From: Hsuehochloa calcarea
Lineage: Eukaryota; Streptophyta; Magnoliopsida; Poales; Poaceae
NCBI GenBank assembly: GCA_036346395.1
Contig: CM070599.1
Location: forward strand, 38,989,232-39,053,231
DNA length: 64,000 nucleotides
Direction of reading: 5' to 3'
Shown: piece by piece, positions 1-11,524 of the stretch
Layout: each line of letters begins with the position of its first letter
How positions within the stretch are numbered: position 1 is the first letter of the stretch
Notes under the pieces: model-generated
Database searches by the model: none
The model's input: only the letters and a program-made list of their open reading frames with translations
Told to the model about the DNA's origin: nothing
Position numbers and translations under genes: made by a program

Positions 1-2945
1 AGGGTGACAAGGATATTGGGAGTTCAATTATCAAGGACATGGTATAATAATTATTTAAGCATCAAATAGGCATTTAACTACCTTAGAGTGTTTGACATAC
101 ATTTTTATAGAAATTAAAGCATGCAATTTGATATTTTAAAAGAATATAATTGCATAAAATGTAGTGTCAATATGATCAAAGTGTTGACTCGCCTGTGCTA
201 TTTTACCGTGGCCTTGATCTTACTCAAAGCCTTCTTAGACAGAGGTTGGAATCTTAGTCGGCGTATTTGCTTGGATTTTGATCCTGCTTGAGTCGTCGAT
301 TCTTCCGGACTTCGATTTCTAATCACGCAACAACGATCGAATAACCAAATAAATCCAAAGAACTCCAAAAGACCAAATGAAACACAAAATAAGGCCGCGG
401 AGATCGAGCTTGAGAGAAGGATTTGGGCGACACTAGAATGTTTGACAGAGTCAAACGACCAGTTGGGCGAAAGGAGGAATGACAGAGAATTTCTGCCGGG
501 AGGGAGGATACAAAGGGGGGTAAGGTCGAAGGAGTTTTTGCCGAAATGCTCTACTGCGGATTTGGAAGATAGCAAGACTATACTACTACAGGATCAACAA
601 TTAACTACAGGTTCTACACCAAATCTAGGATACCAGATCAACACACAATCCAATGGCAATTCAATACCAATCTCAGCTGCCAGATAATACTCAACGATTC
701 AATTGCTTGCTACTCAACCTACTACTACAACCTACTGCCATATCAAGACACAGATTATATCGCCAACTAATCGATGCCAGAACACCAATCATTGCCAAAC
801 AATATGGATTGATACAACAATAAAAAAAACAAATCAATACTTCCAACCTACACAAAAAACAATTACTTTCAACTATCATTGACCTACTGACGAAGCACTA
901 ACCAACAGTTAACAATTGATTAATAAAACAATAGATATTACAGCTACTGAAGATCAAAGCTATCCTTAACAATTGGAATCACAATCAATAATTCAAGTTA
1001 CTGCCAGCAAACTACTGATCTGAGGAAGCAACACAAAAACTCAATTGACAGATTATCGCAAACTCAGCTATCGGTTTAACACAGACTTTCAAATGACAGA
1101 GTGCACATAGAGATTCAATTGCAAGCCACACAAACAAGGATGCTAGCTCTTCTGTCATTCAACACTGAACTGGAGAAACAAGAATTATAGTCGACATCCA
1201 ACAACAAATCATTTCCAATAATCATTATTCTGACATTCCAAATGACAGATGTTGAAAATGTCAAAACATATCACTGCCAACAATCACCTACTGCCAGAAG
1301 ATTTCAATTGCCGAATTACACGCAGGTTTTCCAATTGCCGGCCCAAAACACAAACTACTGACAAACTTTTCTACTGACATTGATGAGCAAGAATCACAGA
1401 CAACATTCAATAACTGAGAAGCAATTACAGGCACAACAATAATCAATACTGCCATCGATTAATATTCAAATTACTGTCAAACATTGCCAGATCAACTAAA
1501 CTTCACTGCTACTGCTGCTAATCAAACTGTTGGCTGCACTGGGAGGGCTCAGCCATGGGAGGGAATAGCACAGCGGGCAAAGGAGCAAGGGAGCGCTCGG
1601 CCACAGGAGCAGGGGAGAGGGGTGCGGGCCGGTCTGACCGGGGGAGCAGGGGCGCACGGGGTGGCTGGGCGGCTGCTACCGACGGCGATCAACGGCCGGG
1701 GAGACGGCGGGGCTAGCAAAATGGGCTGTTGGAGAAGAGGGGAGGACCAGGGAAGGCAAGCACGGGCGCTAGGGAAAAGAGGGGGAGCTCACCGAGCGTT
1801 GGTGGAGGTAGAGGAGCGCCGGAGCCTGAGGGCGGCACGGGGACATCGAGGAGGTGCTCTGGTTCCACGGAGTTGGCCCGAGGCGGCGACGAGGGTAGCC
1901 GGTGGGGCTCCAATAGGTCGGCAACGGGGGAGAAAAACTCCAACTTGGCAAAGCACTAGAGAGACTTACCAAGGGGGGAAGAGAGAAGCAGGGCGGAGAA
2001 GCAGCAGAGGGGCGGGCTATTTATAGCCGGGGAAGGGGTGCTGGAGCCTGGGTGGGGGCAGGCGGCATGGGTGACGTCGTTGGCGATGGAGGGGACGACG
2101 GCATGGGCGACGGAGTGGGCACAGGGGACGACGAGACGACGCCGCAGGTGGGGCGGGCGATAGATTGACGACGCGGGCGATGACCTAGGCGACGCATGGC
2201 TCGGACCGGGTTGCTTCACCGCTTGGACTGGTCGGAGGCGTGCCGCGAGGACGGAGGGGACGCCGCTGACGTCATGGGTGTGGGCGGTGGAGGTGACTCA
2301 GTGTGGGGGCGGCTCTGGCGCTGGTGGGGGTGAGCACGGGAGGGCAGGTGGAGGTGGGGGCGGCGACTGCTGCGGAGGGAAGATGGAGCCGGGCCGGGCG
2401 AAGGCGGGCCGAGCGGGGAGGAAGCACGGAGGCGGCGGCTCACGGGAGGAGAGGGGCGATGCGCTCGGGGTGAGGAGGCCGAGTGGGGAAGGCGAGTCGA
2501 GGCTGCTGGGGAGAAAGGGATAAGGGAGAGGGAGAGAATGAGCGATGGGAGAGAGAGACGGGAGTGTCGACGCGGGGAGAGAAAAAGCGGCCGGACCGGG
2601 CTGGGAAAATGCCGCCAGGCCGTGGGAACTTGGCCGGGAAAGGGGAAAGGAGAGAGGATAGTGGGCCTGCCAGAGCCGGCCGGAGAAAATGGAAGGAGTA
2701 AATGAAATGGGCGAAATTTTTAGGTTGGCCCAGTAAAATAAAAGGGAGGAAAGATTTTGAGAGGGATCCAAAAAGATGGAACTTTGATTTGAATTTTGAA
2801 TTTGGAATTGAAAGTAGGTTTGAAATACAAACCCGAGCTTAGAGGAAGCTTGAAGTTTTCGGAAATTTAAGCGATGGTTTGAAAAACAGCGAGAACTGAA
2901 AACCAACGGTGGGCACTATTTACCGTCCGAAAACGGGATGTCACA
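1..2945 (-). mobile_element. LTR of a large LTR retrotransposon, cut by the window edge (LTR-1)
   Basis: The right end is the reverse complement of an LTR start (TGTGACATCCCG). Bases 1-205 match 16029-16223 directly and 60640-60830 in reverse complement, so it shares a family with the LTRs at 14426-18017 and 58729-62350. Read on the minus strand it has an AT-rich start, a GC-rich promoter-like block (about 1540-2700) and a TATA-like CTATAAATAG (complement of 2019-2028). The middle differs from its relatives, which suggests a subfamily or an internal insertion. The other end lies outside the window, so solo status is unknown. Plus-strand frames in the GC-rich block look non-coding. Confidence 0.75.
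690..1480. other. A/C-rich degenerate repeat block inside LTR-1
   Basis: This stretch is poor in G on the plus strand and full of short variants of CTGCCA, CTGACA and CAATTAC, with no open frame of note. It has no obvious counterpart in the related LTRs at 14426 or 58729. It could be subfamily-specific LTR sequence or a decayed insertion. No inverted ends were found. Confidence 0.45.
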
Positions 2946-5748
2946 CCACCTTTCCTGCTATTCGCTTCTCGTCCACGCTGCTGCTTTCTTCCTATGTTTA
3001 GCTAATCGAGAGGGTGTAGAGCCCGAACAGAGTGATCCATAGATCATGTATGTCTTCCATCCTGTCGTTGTTCCTAGACTCTTCGATCCATGCATACTGC
3101 GGCTAGCAAACTCATTCTTTCTTTCTCCTTTAGGAATAAACCTTTGGCCTATTGTTCCTCCTATCGACGCAAGCCAAAATAGGCAGAAGCGCCGCAAGAT
3201 CCTTGTGCAGCGTCGGTTAGTGCAATCAGGTCGGTGTCTTTGTTCCTTCTTTCCTCCACCTTACATATGCTTTTGTTCAGTACAACTCTTGCTCGCTTTC
3301 CTTCTCATAAGGATATCAGCTCATGTTGTTTGTTCCAATACGTCTTATTTCCTGTTTGTTCTGAAATTAAGTCTGTTGGCTAATCCCAACCTCACATCTA
3401 ATTGGAATTGTTGCTAAGAAGCATATTGCTATAACTCTACCTCCCGAGGTATTGAGACGATGCTGCCACTTTCACTCCTTTATACTTCTTACGCTATAGG
3501 TCACTATATTTTTCCTGCCTTATCAGCGCATGTGCGTTTACTGTCCTTAGTTCTATAATAGCAAAATAAAAAACTCTCTGTCTAATGGTGTATTACGCAC
3601 TTTCCATCCATACTTTCGTTATATAGAATCAGATACTCAATCTCACTGTGTATTACATATTTTGCAGCAGTTGTATGATGTAGTAGTAGAAGTATGCAAT
3701 TTGACCTGCTTTCCACCAATCAGATAGAGAGTTCCTTATTTCTTACACTACAGATCAGTGCATTTACCTGCCCTTTTAGAAATTGTGCTTCTATTATACA
3801 GAGTCGGAAACTTCCTCATCTCATACTGTATTACTTACTTTTCAGTCTTGCTTCTATTATAGAAAATCAAAACTGTGCATCTCATCATGTGTTACATACT
3901 TTGCAGCACATATATGAGGTAGTAGTAGAGGTTTATAATTTGCCCTGCTTTCCACCAATCAAATGAATAGTCCCTTGTTTCTTACACTACGGATCAATGT
4001 GTTTACTTGCCCTTTCCAAGATTATACATAATATTTATGTTTCCAACAATAATCGTCTCTCTATATGTTTAGACATCAAAAAAGAGACACCACCTTCTCC
4101 GCAGTGCGTACCTACTACCGAAGGAGAGAAACAGATGTAGTATATTTCTATTACTTTGTTGTAATTGTTGCGCTCTAATATCTCACACCTGTGTAAAGTG
4201 TAAACACATGTGATGTAATATATTTCCTTTTTCACGATAATAGATCGCAGGAAGCTCTTGTCGTACTGCCCTCTACTCGAAAGAGACTCTTTGAATCATT
4301 GTCTACTTCACAGTAGGTAGTTCGTCATATCGTGTTTCCCTTTTGTTTTTCCTTATGTTAGATTCCACCCTAAGCTACCCTAACAGTACTATAGCTGTTT
4401 ACCAATGCATCTGCCTATTGTCTTGCCTTGTTGATGAGACAGTCTTTTATTGATTTTGTACATATTTACAACACTATATGCAAATTCCTTTCATAGTTTG
4501 CATAATTGGTGGGTGCCGAAATGGTCAGCATGCTAGATAGGTTTCTGGCAATGTGCGCTCAAATCTAGAATGAACCGTGCCCCTCTTCATATGCCTGTAT
4601 ATATGTGGTAACATCTTTGCATCTAATATGCATACATGTTACCTGTGTGATGCTATCGCATAGATATAGTCAGTCATGTTACTCGAGGTACCGACTCAGT
4701 GGATATTAGTCTGCTTCAAAACCGAACAGGTAAAAACCTAGATTGTTATTAAATTTTGTTGTTCCCCACCATTGTCTACCCGCTGATCCTGAAATTTTCG
4801 CTTGTCTACTTTACCCTAGCTATACATCGTCCTTGCATATTACACAATATGTTTGCAGCTCAGAATGTGTGCTGCCTGCTGACACTGCTCCTTCTACACC
4901 TGCGAAAAAGGTCGTTCAGCGAAAAAAAAATAGCAGGTAAACTTAGGTACATTATCTGTGCTACCAAATTTAGTCATTCCTGTCCATTTCAAGTTTAACA
5001 TGGATTTACTAACCCTTTCCCTGTTCCCTAACATAATTTAACCACTAACTAAACTATACTTTATTCTTTCTGCAGTAACTTCTACGGAATCTGCTGCTAT
5101 CATATTGCTTCTATTTTGCTCCTGTTCTAGACGACCATGTCATGCCCTGCCTATCGGTACATGCGATGGTTGATGGTTTATGTTTGCGTCTTTCTATTAT
5201 GTACTACTTATGTCCCTATACGGTTGTACCACTCTAAAAACTTATGTATTGTATGGTCCCGCCTAAGCTGGTACTACATACTCTCCTTTTGCCAACTTCA
5301 GATAAACGCACCTACAATGACCTAATCATCGATCAATTGTCGTATTACCTCTTTATAGCATACCTACTATTGTAAGATGCTTTACGTTTTGTTTCCTTCT
5401 GTGTGTTTTAGACAAATGAGCCCTTCTATTGTACTGCACACTAATATGCCAGGTCAATGTTTTTTACTAGATCAGTGTTTTCTACTAGACGTTGCATCAT
5501 ACGTTCTGTCATCTTCAGACAAATTTGAACGCTAACATATTTCGTTTCGTGTAGTTGCGTAAACATGTTGTCTTCCTACTACAGACTGCTTCTTAGGTAA
5601 CACATAAATATCCTACAACACACATTTACACCAGACTTAGGTATCAATGCAAGTCTAATACTGTATTACTCTTTCATGAAGATAACATTGCCTAATACTA
5701 CAGTTCTGACATTGCCTCAGCATGCCAAGGCGTGCACAGGGCTACTGG
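2946..5748 (+). mobile_element. Candidate non-autonomous Helitron (3' end visible, 5' end unresolved)
   Basis: This AT-rich block has pyrimidine tracts and possible small exons but no long frame. Near 4854-4937 an exon-like piece (acceptor TTTGCAG, donor GCAGGTAAAC) encodes text such as SECVLPADTAPSTPAKK. That loosely recalls the Pro/Thr/Lys-rich tail of Helitron RPA-like proteins, but this is only an impression. The right end has a Helitron-like hairpin followed by CTGG and a host T. Segment A begins directly after it. The 5' TC terminus could not be fixed; the position just right of LTR-1 is the simplest guess. It could instead be ordinary intergenic sequence. Confidence 0.35.
3470..4015. 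repeat. Degenerate tandem repeat, period about 235 bp
   Basis: Bases about 3641-3776 and 3879-4015 are two clear copies. Both contain a TGTATTACATA-like start, TTTGCAGCA, a GATGTAGTAGTAGA-like run, CTGCTTTCCACCAATCA and TTTCTTACACTAC. Partial older copies lie at 3475-3560, 3580-3640 and 3811-3872. No coding frame spans the units. Confidence 0.65.
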
Positions 5749-5749
5749 T
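5720..5749 (+). other. Helitron-like 3' terminus: hairpin plus CTGG|T
   Basis: GCATGC (5720-5725), loop CAAG and GCGTGC (5730-5735) form a six-pair stem with one G-T pair. Nine bases later comes CTGG (5745-5748), followed by T. Helitrons end in CTRR preceded by a short hairpin and insert before a T, so the geometry fits. Segment A starts at the next base. Confidence 0.4.
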
Positions 5750-5785
5750 AGAAGATAAAATAAAACCAAACAACTAACAAGCCTG

Positions 5786-6330
5786 TAGACGTGGCCAAAT
5801 GGGTCGTGCTGCCTGGAGTAGCATGAAGCACGAGACTATTGGCCAGACCTGGCACGACATGGCTCACACTGTAGCTGGGCCAGCTAGGATGGGCCAGCAC
5901 AGTGCACACAGTGCCATGCCCGTGGCGCACGGCTGACAACAGAGGAGGTGGCGTGGTCGGGCACGACAGAGAAAGAGGTGGTGCGGCCGGCCCGGAGGAG
6001 GGGGAGGAGGTGGCACAGTGGCAGCCGGTCACGGCTGAGGAGGAGGTGGCTCGGCTGGGCTCGAAGGAGGTTAGGAGCGGAGGAATAAACAAAGAAATGC
6101 TGGCATGCTCTGTGACTCGGTGTCGGTGGTGCTTTGTGCGACTGTGCGGTAGTGGTTGTGCCTCCGTGCTTATCTGGCCCGTTGGGCTAAATAGTACTAG
6201 AGCCAGCCCGACACACTCCAAGGTGTTAGCGTGTCATACTTGGTTTAGCACCTCGACCCACCGACCGGCACGGAAGGGCCCACACAAGTAAATAGGTTGG
6301 CCATGCCGAGCAGCCCTTTGGCCACCACTA
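5786..6330. mobile_element. Non-autonomous hAT-like element, copy in segment A
   Basis: The ends are inverted: TAGACGTGGCCAAATGGG at the left, and at the right the reverse complement begins TAGTGGTGGCCAAA. Flanking octamers CAAGCCTG and CATGCCTT agree at 6 of 8 positions, as expected for an old hAT target duplication. The interior is GC-rich with repeated GCACGG and CCGGC words and no transposase. The copy at 18054-18594 shows that it predates the segment duplication. Confidence 0.6.
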
Positions 6331-8358
6331 CATGCCTTACTCTGTGAAGCCCATAAAGCACTATTTTCTTTTGACGGGGCAAGGGGCGAGTGCTGTACTC
6401 TCCCCTCCTCTTTCCAATCTCTGTTCTTAGTTCCTCGTATACTCACCCGTCCTCTCTAATTCAGATTGAATCTCTGTCCGAATCAACCAAACTATGTCCC
6501 AATTAACCCAAGGAAACAAGCAGCACACAAGTTTCACGAAAACTGAAATTTGAATTTGCTTAAGAATCGACCGAAATTCAAAATCTAAAATTTGAATTTG
6601 CTAAACCGGGAAAAAACCAACCGGGATTATTTCTATCCATGGTGGCAGGCATGCGTAAACTATAGCTAAAGCTACACCCATAAAACACAATATTAACTGC
6701 ACGGAACAAATCAGAATAGAATGGGAGACTAAAATTCCAATCAGACAATGTTTTCTCAGGGGTGGTCTGGAAAGAAGGATTTCTTATCAAAGATAGCGAT
6801 CTTTTCAACAGAATATGGCGAGGTGAGAACATTTTTTTTTTGTTTTGGGCACATAGTTCGTTTGTTGCATTTCTGTTGCCTCGTAAAAAATTGTTACCAT
6901 TTTCCTACAATCTTTCAGATCACACCACCTTATTCATTCCCTGACACTCCAGTGGGATCCTGTAGTATTCCTCTGAACCCTTTTCCTCTCTAGCTCATGT
7001 TTCAGACTTTATAGTAGTTCGGTCAAACCTCTAGTTGCATGCCTATTTCGCACGGTTTGGACCGGACTCTGTAAATGCCATTTACTTGAATAAATTACTC
7101 TTGTTACTGCCTTAATTTCCCTAGAAAGTATTATATAGCGAAACTGAGCCTTCGTGGGCTTTGCGGCGAGCTCAGCAACAACGTTTGACAAGGCTCAAAT
7201 GCGGATTCAACGATGTCTGGGCCGCACTAACATCTCCGGTGGATAGAGACAGCGACGGCTTCAACCTGGTTCGAGACAACGATGACGGCGGGCCGTAGCA
7301 GCAGAGTTGTCGCTCGATTAGCCGGAAATCGGCCGATTACTAGGAGTATTCGGGCGATTAAATGTTTCAGCATGTTAACAGACCTCCGTATAATTTATTC
7401 TTGACGGATTGGCCGGTGTCACCGAATAAAATGGGTGATTAGTCGGCCGTCAAGAGTGTTTTCCACAGCATACATACAACAACTAACCAAATTTCCCACA
7501 GAATTACGGAGCTAGATGCTACGATACAGTTATTTATATCAAAATATAGAGTTTGTATTGTTATACAATTGCGATACTTATGATGGATAGTTGTTTTCCT
7601 TTTACACCAATAACAAATTTTCTATATACATGATTAATCTGTAATTGTTATAATATGAGCTCACCAAAATCGACGGTGTATATCTTTCACCTTTTTCTAA
7701 TTAACGTAGTAATTTTTAGCCCTTAATAGCGAACGTGATGGTTTCTTTTCTATCATTTTAATAACTAGCCAATTGGCACGGGCAATTGCGCGGTTTGATG
7801 TAGTATAATATAACTTTACGTAATTTTTAGTTTTTAAAATTTATTTTTTGCAATCTAAAATTGAATTTGGAATATTTGATTTCATAGTTAACTAGCAAAT
7901 TTTATTTTCATCTCTCTTATTAGGTGTGAAAGAGAGGGTTGAAAGATGAATCCATCACGGAAATTTACGCTCTCAAACCTCAAAATTAAATGTAGTGCTA
8001 CTTGTTTTTTTTTTCAAATTAATATATCTCTAAACCAACTATTGAATCTAAGCATTTAAAACTAGAGTCTACCAAATTAAGGATCAGATGTCTTCTTAGA
8101 TCTCTTTCAAATTAATATATCCATAAGACAACTATCGAATCTAAGCCCTCAAAATTATGGCCCACCAATTTAAAGGTTAGATGTTTTTTTGTGAGAATTT
8201 CTCGCATATTTCTTTTTTTTATTAGCAACTGTAAAAAGCATGTTATTGACTTTTAATATATAATAGATATGACAATGCATATGTTTATATTTGGAAATTG
8301 ATATCTAGCCCTAATGCTCGTGATTAAAGACATAGTTATATCTACTATACTACTGTAG
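6331..8358. other. Gene-free stretch of segment A
   Basis: No convincing gene is seen. Bases 6541-7625 are absent from segment B, where a short filler stands instead, so B suffered a deletion or A an insertion. Within it, 7300-7460 is rich in CGATTA/GCCGG words typical of decayed DNA transposons. Bases 7610-8340 are AT-rich and match 18830-19540. Confidence 0.6.
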
Positions 8359-8548
8359 GAATCCATTTGGAATGCAGGAAACTTACAACAGGGGAATAGG
8401 AAAAACGCAGGACTTGAATGGCATGTCCTATCCTGTCATATCATACAGGAAAAAACGCATGAAAACTTCACGAGAGATGTTTGATTGCAACACATGAAAA
8501 TCGTAGGATTGCAGGACGCAACGGAAAGAAAACATGAGGTATACATAT

Positions 8549-8681
8549 TGTTAGGAGTTGTGTATATATTGAAGAGAGGTTCAAAGAGCGAGATATATAT
8601 GAGTATAAGAGATATATATCATATATAGATAAGGCATATAAGAGTCCCTATTCTAACTCCTATTCTAACATATCTCTAACA
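8549..8681 (-). repeat. 3' LTR (133 bp) of the small retroelement
   Basis: This runs TGTTAGG to CTAACA and is near-identical to 10313-10445. The purine run GAGAGAGAG on the minus strand, just outside at 8682-8692, fits a polypurine tract, so this is the 3' LTR of a minus-oriented element. Confidence 0.85.
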
Positions 8682-9994
8682 CTCTCTCTCAAATGCAAGG
8701 TGTATGTAATAGCATTGCATTTGAAAAGGATTGATACTAAACTATGGAAAATCCAAAGTCCAAATCTTGATAATGTCGTCGTAGCATGCAGCTCTTGGAA
8801 AATATGTCGAGTATCAAAAAACCTCCTCTCATCCGGTGTCGTGCGATGGCTCATAAAGCACAAGGTGCAGGAGCAAAGTCGACCGTGGCAACAGGTCGAA
8901 GAAGATGATGAAACCGACATGAATAAAGAGAGCTATCAAATCAAGTCGAATAGGAATAGGTGGAAGCATGGCAGCGCAAATCGTAGCTCAAGACGGCGGC
9001 GACGCAGTGCACAAGAAGCGCAACGAATGCACAGTATAAAAGAAGCGCAACGCAATGCACAAAAAGCGCAACAGAGGCGCAGTGCAGAGAAGAGCGGCGC
9101 AATACACAAGAAGTACAACGAAGACGCAGTGTAGAAGAAGCACGGCGGCTTTGAACGCTTGGAGCGGCGGATCTGCAGCGGCTCGAAGAAAATAGCAGCG
9201 GGAGCGACGGCTGCTGCCATGTATAAGGTAATTCCTATGCTTCTATGACTGAAAATAAATTTGTGGACTCGCATGGCTAAGACGAACTCAAAAATTAAGT
9301 ACTACAGACTTGGATGGACGCAGCGGAAGAAAAACAACACAAAAGAGGAAACTCCTAAAGATAACTAGCAGAAACGATAGCTCTTAATAACAGAAGAAGC
9401 TACAAGAAGCTGGAGCTAAAGAAGCCATTGCAGAAACCAAAGTGGAGCTGGAGAAGCCATTGCAGAAAACCGAAGCCAGAGACAGGAAAGCCGGAGCGGC
9501 TTCGGGTTGATCTGGTTAAACCAGATCGACCTCTCCGCCTCCGTCCTCCAATCAATCGACCACCTCTCCGCATGCTTCCCCTCACCATCCGCCGGGAGAG
9601 ACGCGGATCCGAGGCGGCGACGACTGGATCCAGGCGATGGCGGTCAGTGGAGGCGAGCTCGGGTTGAAGGCGGCTCAGAAGGCGCCATCCAACGCCGAGT
9701 GGCTGTTCCGACCGGCCGGTGCGATCGCTCGCTCCCGCGCGAGGCGCGCTGGCGAGATCACCGACTGCGCGGCGACGCGGCTTGATCTATGAGGACGGCA
9801 CTGGCTCCAAGATTGCCCACGGGGACTTCTCCCTGGGCTGTGGAGTCTCGGCGGACGGGCGCGCCATTGCTGGAGCGTGCACGAGGGGCGACGGCGTGGT
9901 CGCCGCCTCTCGTGGAGAGCCGGCGACAGGGAGGCGCACGGTACTCGTCCTCGTTCGGATCTCGAAGGCGACGGAGAATCCGAGAGGAGGCAAG

Positions 9995-10140
9995 GCCGCC
10001 GCATGGCCGAGCTCGCAGGTCGGATCTTCGCCGAGGAGCGCGAGCTGCGGCGGATACGCAGCAGAGGCGTCGCGCGCGCGGCGGGCGCGCGCAGACCTCG
10101 AAGAGGCACTCGTCCGGGAGCGCGTCGAGCGACGGCTGCG
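9995..10140 (-). pseudogene. Captured F-box gene fragment (EBF-like N-terminal F-box)
   Basis: One minus frame encodes SLDALPDECLFEV, the start of the F-box in EIN3-binding F-box (EBF) and related FBL proteins. After a frame change, a second frame gives QLALLGEDPTCELGHA, which resembles the continuation around the conserved RWLALL...SELGHA part. The leucine-rich repeats that normally follow are absent. The fragment lies inside the LTR element in the same orientation as its transcription, so it looks like a transduced and decayed exon. The family assignment rests on this short match only. Confidence 0.55.
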
Positions 10141-10296
10141 GGTGCTGCCTCTGGTTCTTGCTGGCCACGACGAAGGGTAAAGCTGCAAAGGGAAGAAGGC
10201 CGCCCCCGGGAGTGAAGATGACTCCTCCCGGGGGCAGCGGCGGCGGCGACGCTGGCCGGAGGCTAGGAGGCGGCGCAGGTAAGAGCAAATCCTAAT

Positions 10297-10312
10297 CTTG
10301 GCTCTAATACTA
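10297..10312 (-). promoter_or_regulatory. Primer-binding site, initiator-tRNA-Met type
   Basis: The minus strand reads TAGTATTAGAGCCAA next to the LTR. The usual plant site is TGGTATCAGAGC, so two bases differ. This fixes the orientation of the element. Confidence 0.75.
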
Positions 10313-10445
10313 TGTTAGAAATTGTGTGTATATTGAAGAGAGGCCCAAAGGGCGATATATATAGGAGTACAAGAGATATATGCCATATATAGATAAGGCA
10401 TATAAGAGTCCATATTCTAACTCCTATTCTAACATATCTCTAACA
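10313..10445 (-). repeat. 5' LTR (133 bp) of the small retroelement
   Basis: This is the direct repeat of 8549-8681, beginning TGTTAGA and ending CTAACA on the plus strand. On the minus strand it is the 5' LTR because the primer-binding site adjoins its inner edge. Confidence 0.85.
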
Positions 10446-10584
10446 TATATGACCTCATGTAAATTTTCCTCCAAAATCCCTATGGAATAGCCCATTCTTA
10501 TTTGTTCCAAAGAGTTTCGTAGGGATTTTTCCTATAGGATTCTAATCCTCCAAAATTCATTTTCCTTCGTTCCAAATAAAGGCC

Positions 10585-11524
10585 TAACGGTTCATATGTA
10601 CATTTGATTGATTTACGTCATTATAATATGGAGCCATCAAAATTCACGGTGTAGGTCTTTTTTTTTTTTCCTCCGATTAAAGTGGCAATTTCTAGCTTTC
10701 AAAGTGAATTGGTGGCTTGTTTTGCCTTTGTTTTATAGATAGATACATATGTTTCTTTATACAACTGTAACATCTCTTATGTATATTTGACTAATTTATA
10801 ATTTGGAGCCACTAAGATCATGGTGCATATCTTTGTCTTTTTCTACTTATTAACGTGACGTGGGAATTTCTAGTCAGTTAATACAACGAGGCTGTCAAGG
10901 GAAAACTTGGATTCTAGTAGTGTTCCACGGCTGTGTAACTAGATGAAGCTTCCATTTTCTAAATGCTCTGCTTAGCTTCTGTAGTGCTTCATATCATATA
11001 ATCTTACTACTCATGTATTCTGTACAAACTATACTTATATTTATTAAGCTTGCAAGTTGAATACATCTCTTACATTAGAACTGACTTTCTAGGACTTCTG
11101 CTGCCTTGCAGGTGAGTTTCCTGGGATGATCGCGCTGCTGCGTAATGTGATGGGGTATGCGTCTTCTGTTACCAATTCAGCTACTCGAAATGAAATGGTG
11201 TTGACTTGTAAACATCTACCCTCGACAGAGTTTTCATCCTCTCTAAAGCCTCATATATAGACGTATAGCGAATTCAATGCTGGCTGTTTAGTTTACATTG
11301 GTACATGAACAAGTTTTGTTAACAGTATAGATCAGATCTGGTACACAACTGTGCTTCTACTATGAACTACTCAGTAACTAGTTAACTACTATTGGAAGTC
11401 GGAACCAACGAAATGATTCTATACCATACTGGTCACTTTATATACCATACTAGCTGTTGTATTCTATGCTTGTGCTGTACGAATGAATCTTTGTCTGGTG
11501 TGATCTGCGATGCCGAAAACTGTT
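10585..11524. other. Gene-free AT-rich stretch with a repeated module
   Basis: A module containing TATGGAGCCATCAAAATTCA and a run of T occurs near 10620-10740. A diverged copy lies at 10790-10905 (GGAGCCACTAAGATCATGG), and a relative at 7640-7770. The block corresponds to 21115-22010 in segment B, the 3' flank of the pectinesterase gene. No gene is seen. Confidence 0.6.

Larger units (their letters stand above)
8549..10445 (-). mobile_element. Small non-autonomous LTR retrotransposon carrying a captured gene fragment
   Basis: Two direct 133 bp repeats (8549-8681 and 10313-10445) begin TGTTAG and end CTAACA. The flanks CATAT and TATAT are a near-perfect 5 bp target duplication. Read on the minus strand, the first LTR is followed at once by a primer-binding site close to the initiator-tRNA-Met type, and a GAGAGAGAG polypurine run precedes the second LTR. 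The 1.6 kb interior has no gag-pol. Segment B retains the empty site. The short LTRs match the TRIM class, but the GC-rich interior (9500-10290) includes an F-box-gene remnant, as in transducing retroelements. Confidence 0.85.
8359..10584. mobile_element. MITE-like element split by the LTR element at 8549-10445
   Basis: The two outer parts, 8359-8548 and 10446-10584, together correspond to the uninterrupted copy at 19551-19799. The ends are inverted: left CATTTGGAATGCAGGAAAC, right (reverse complement) CTTTATTTGGAACGAAGGAAA. It has no coding capacity. The class (Harbinger- or hAT-type MITE) cannot be fixed without target-site data. Confidence 0.55.

Noticed and set aside
1484..2026. 180 aa plus-strand frame
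   Set aside because: It runs against the orientation of LTR-1 in GC-rich sequence, with no conserved motif.
8700..9134. 144 aa Arg/Gln/Ala-rich frame
   Set aside because: It comes from imperfect GAAGCGCAACG-type repeats inside the small retroelement, on its antisense strand.
9675..10295. Several overlapping frames above 100 aa
   Set aside because: The high GC content opens all frames. Only the short F-box match on the minus strand was kept.
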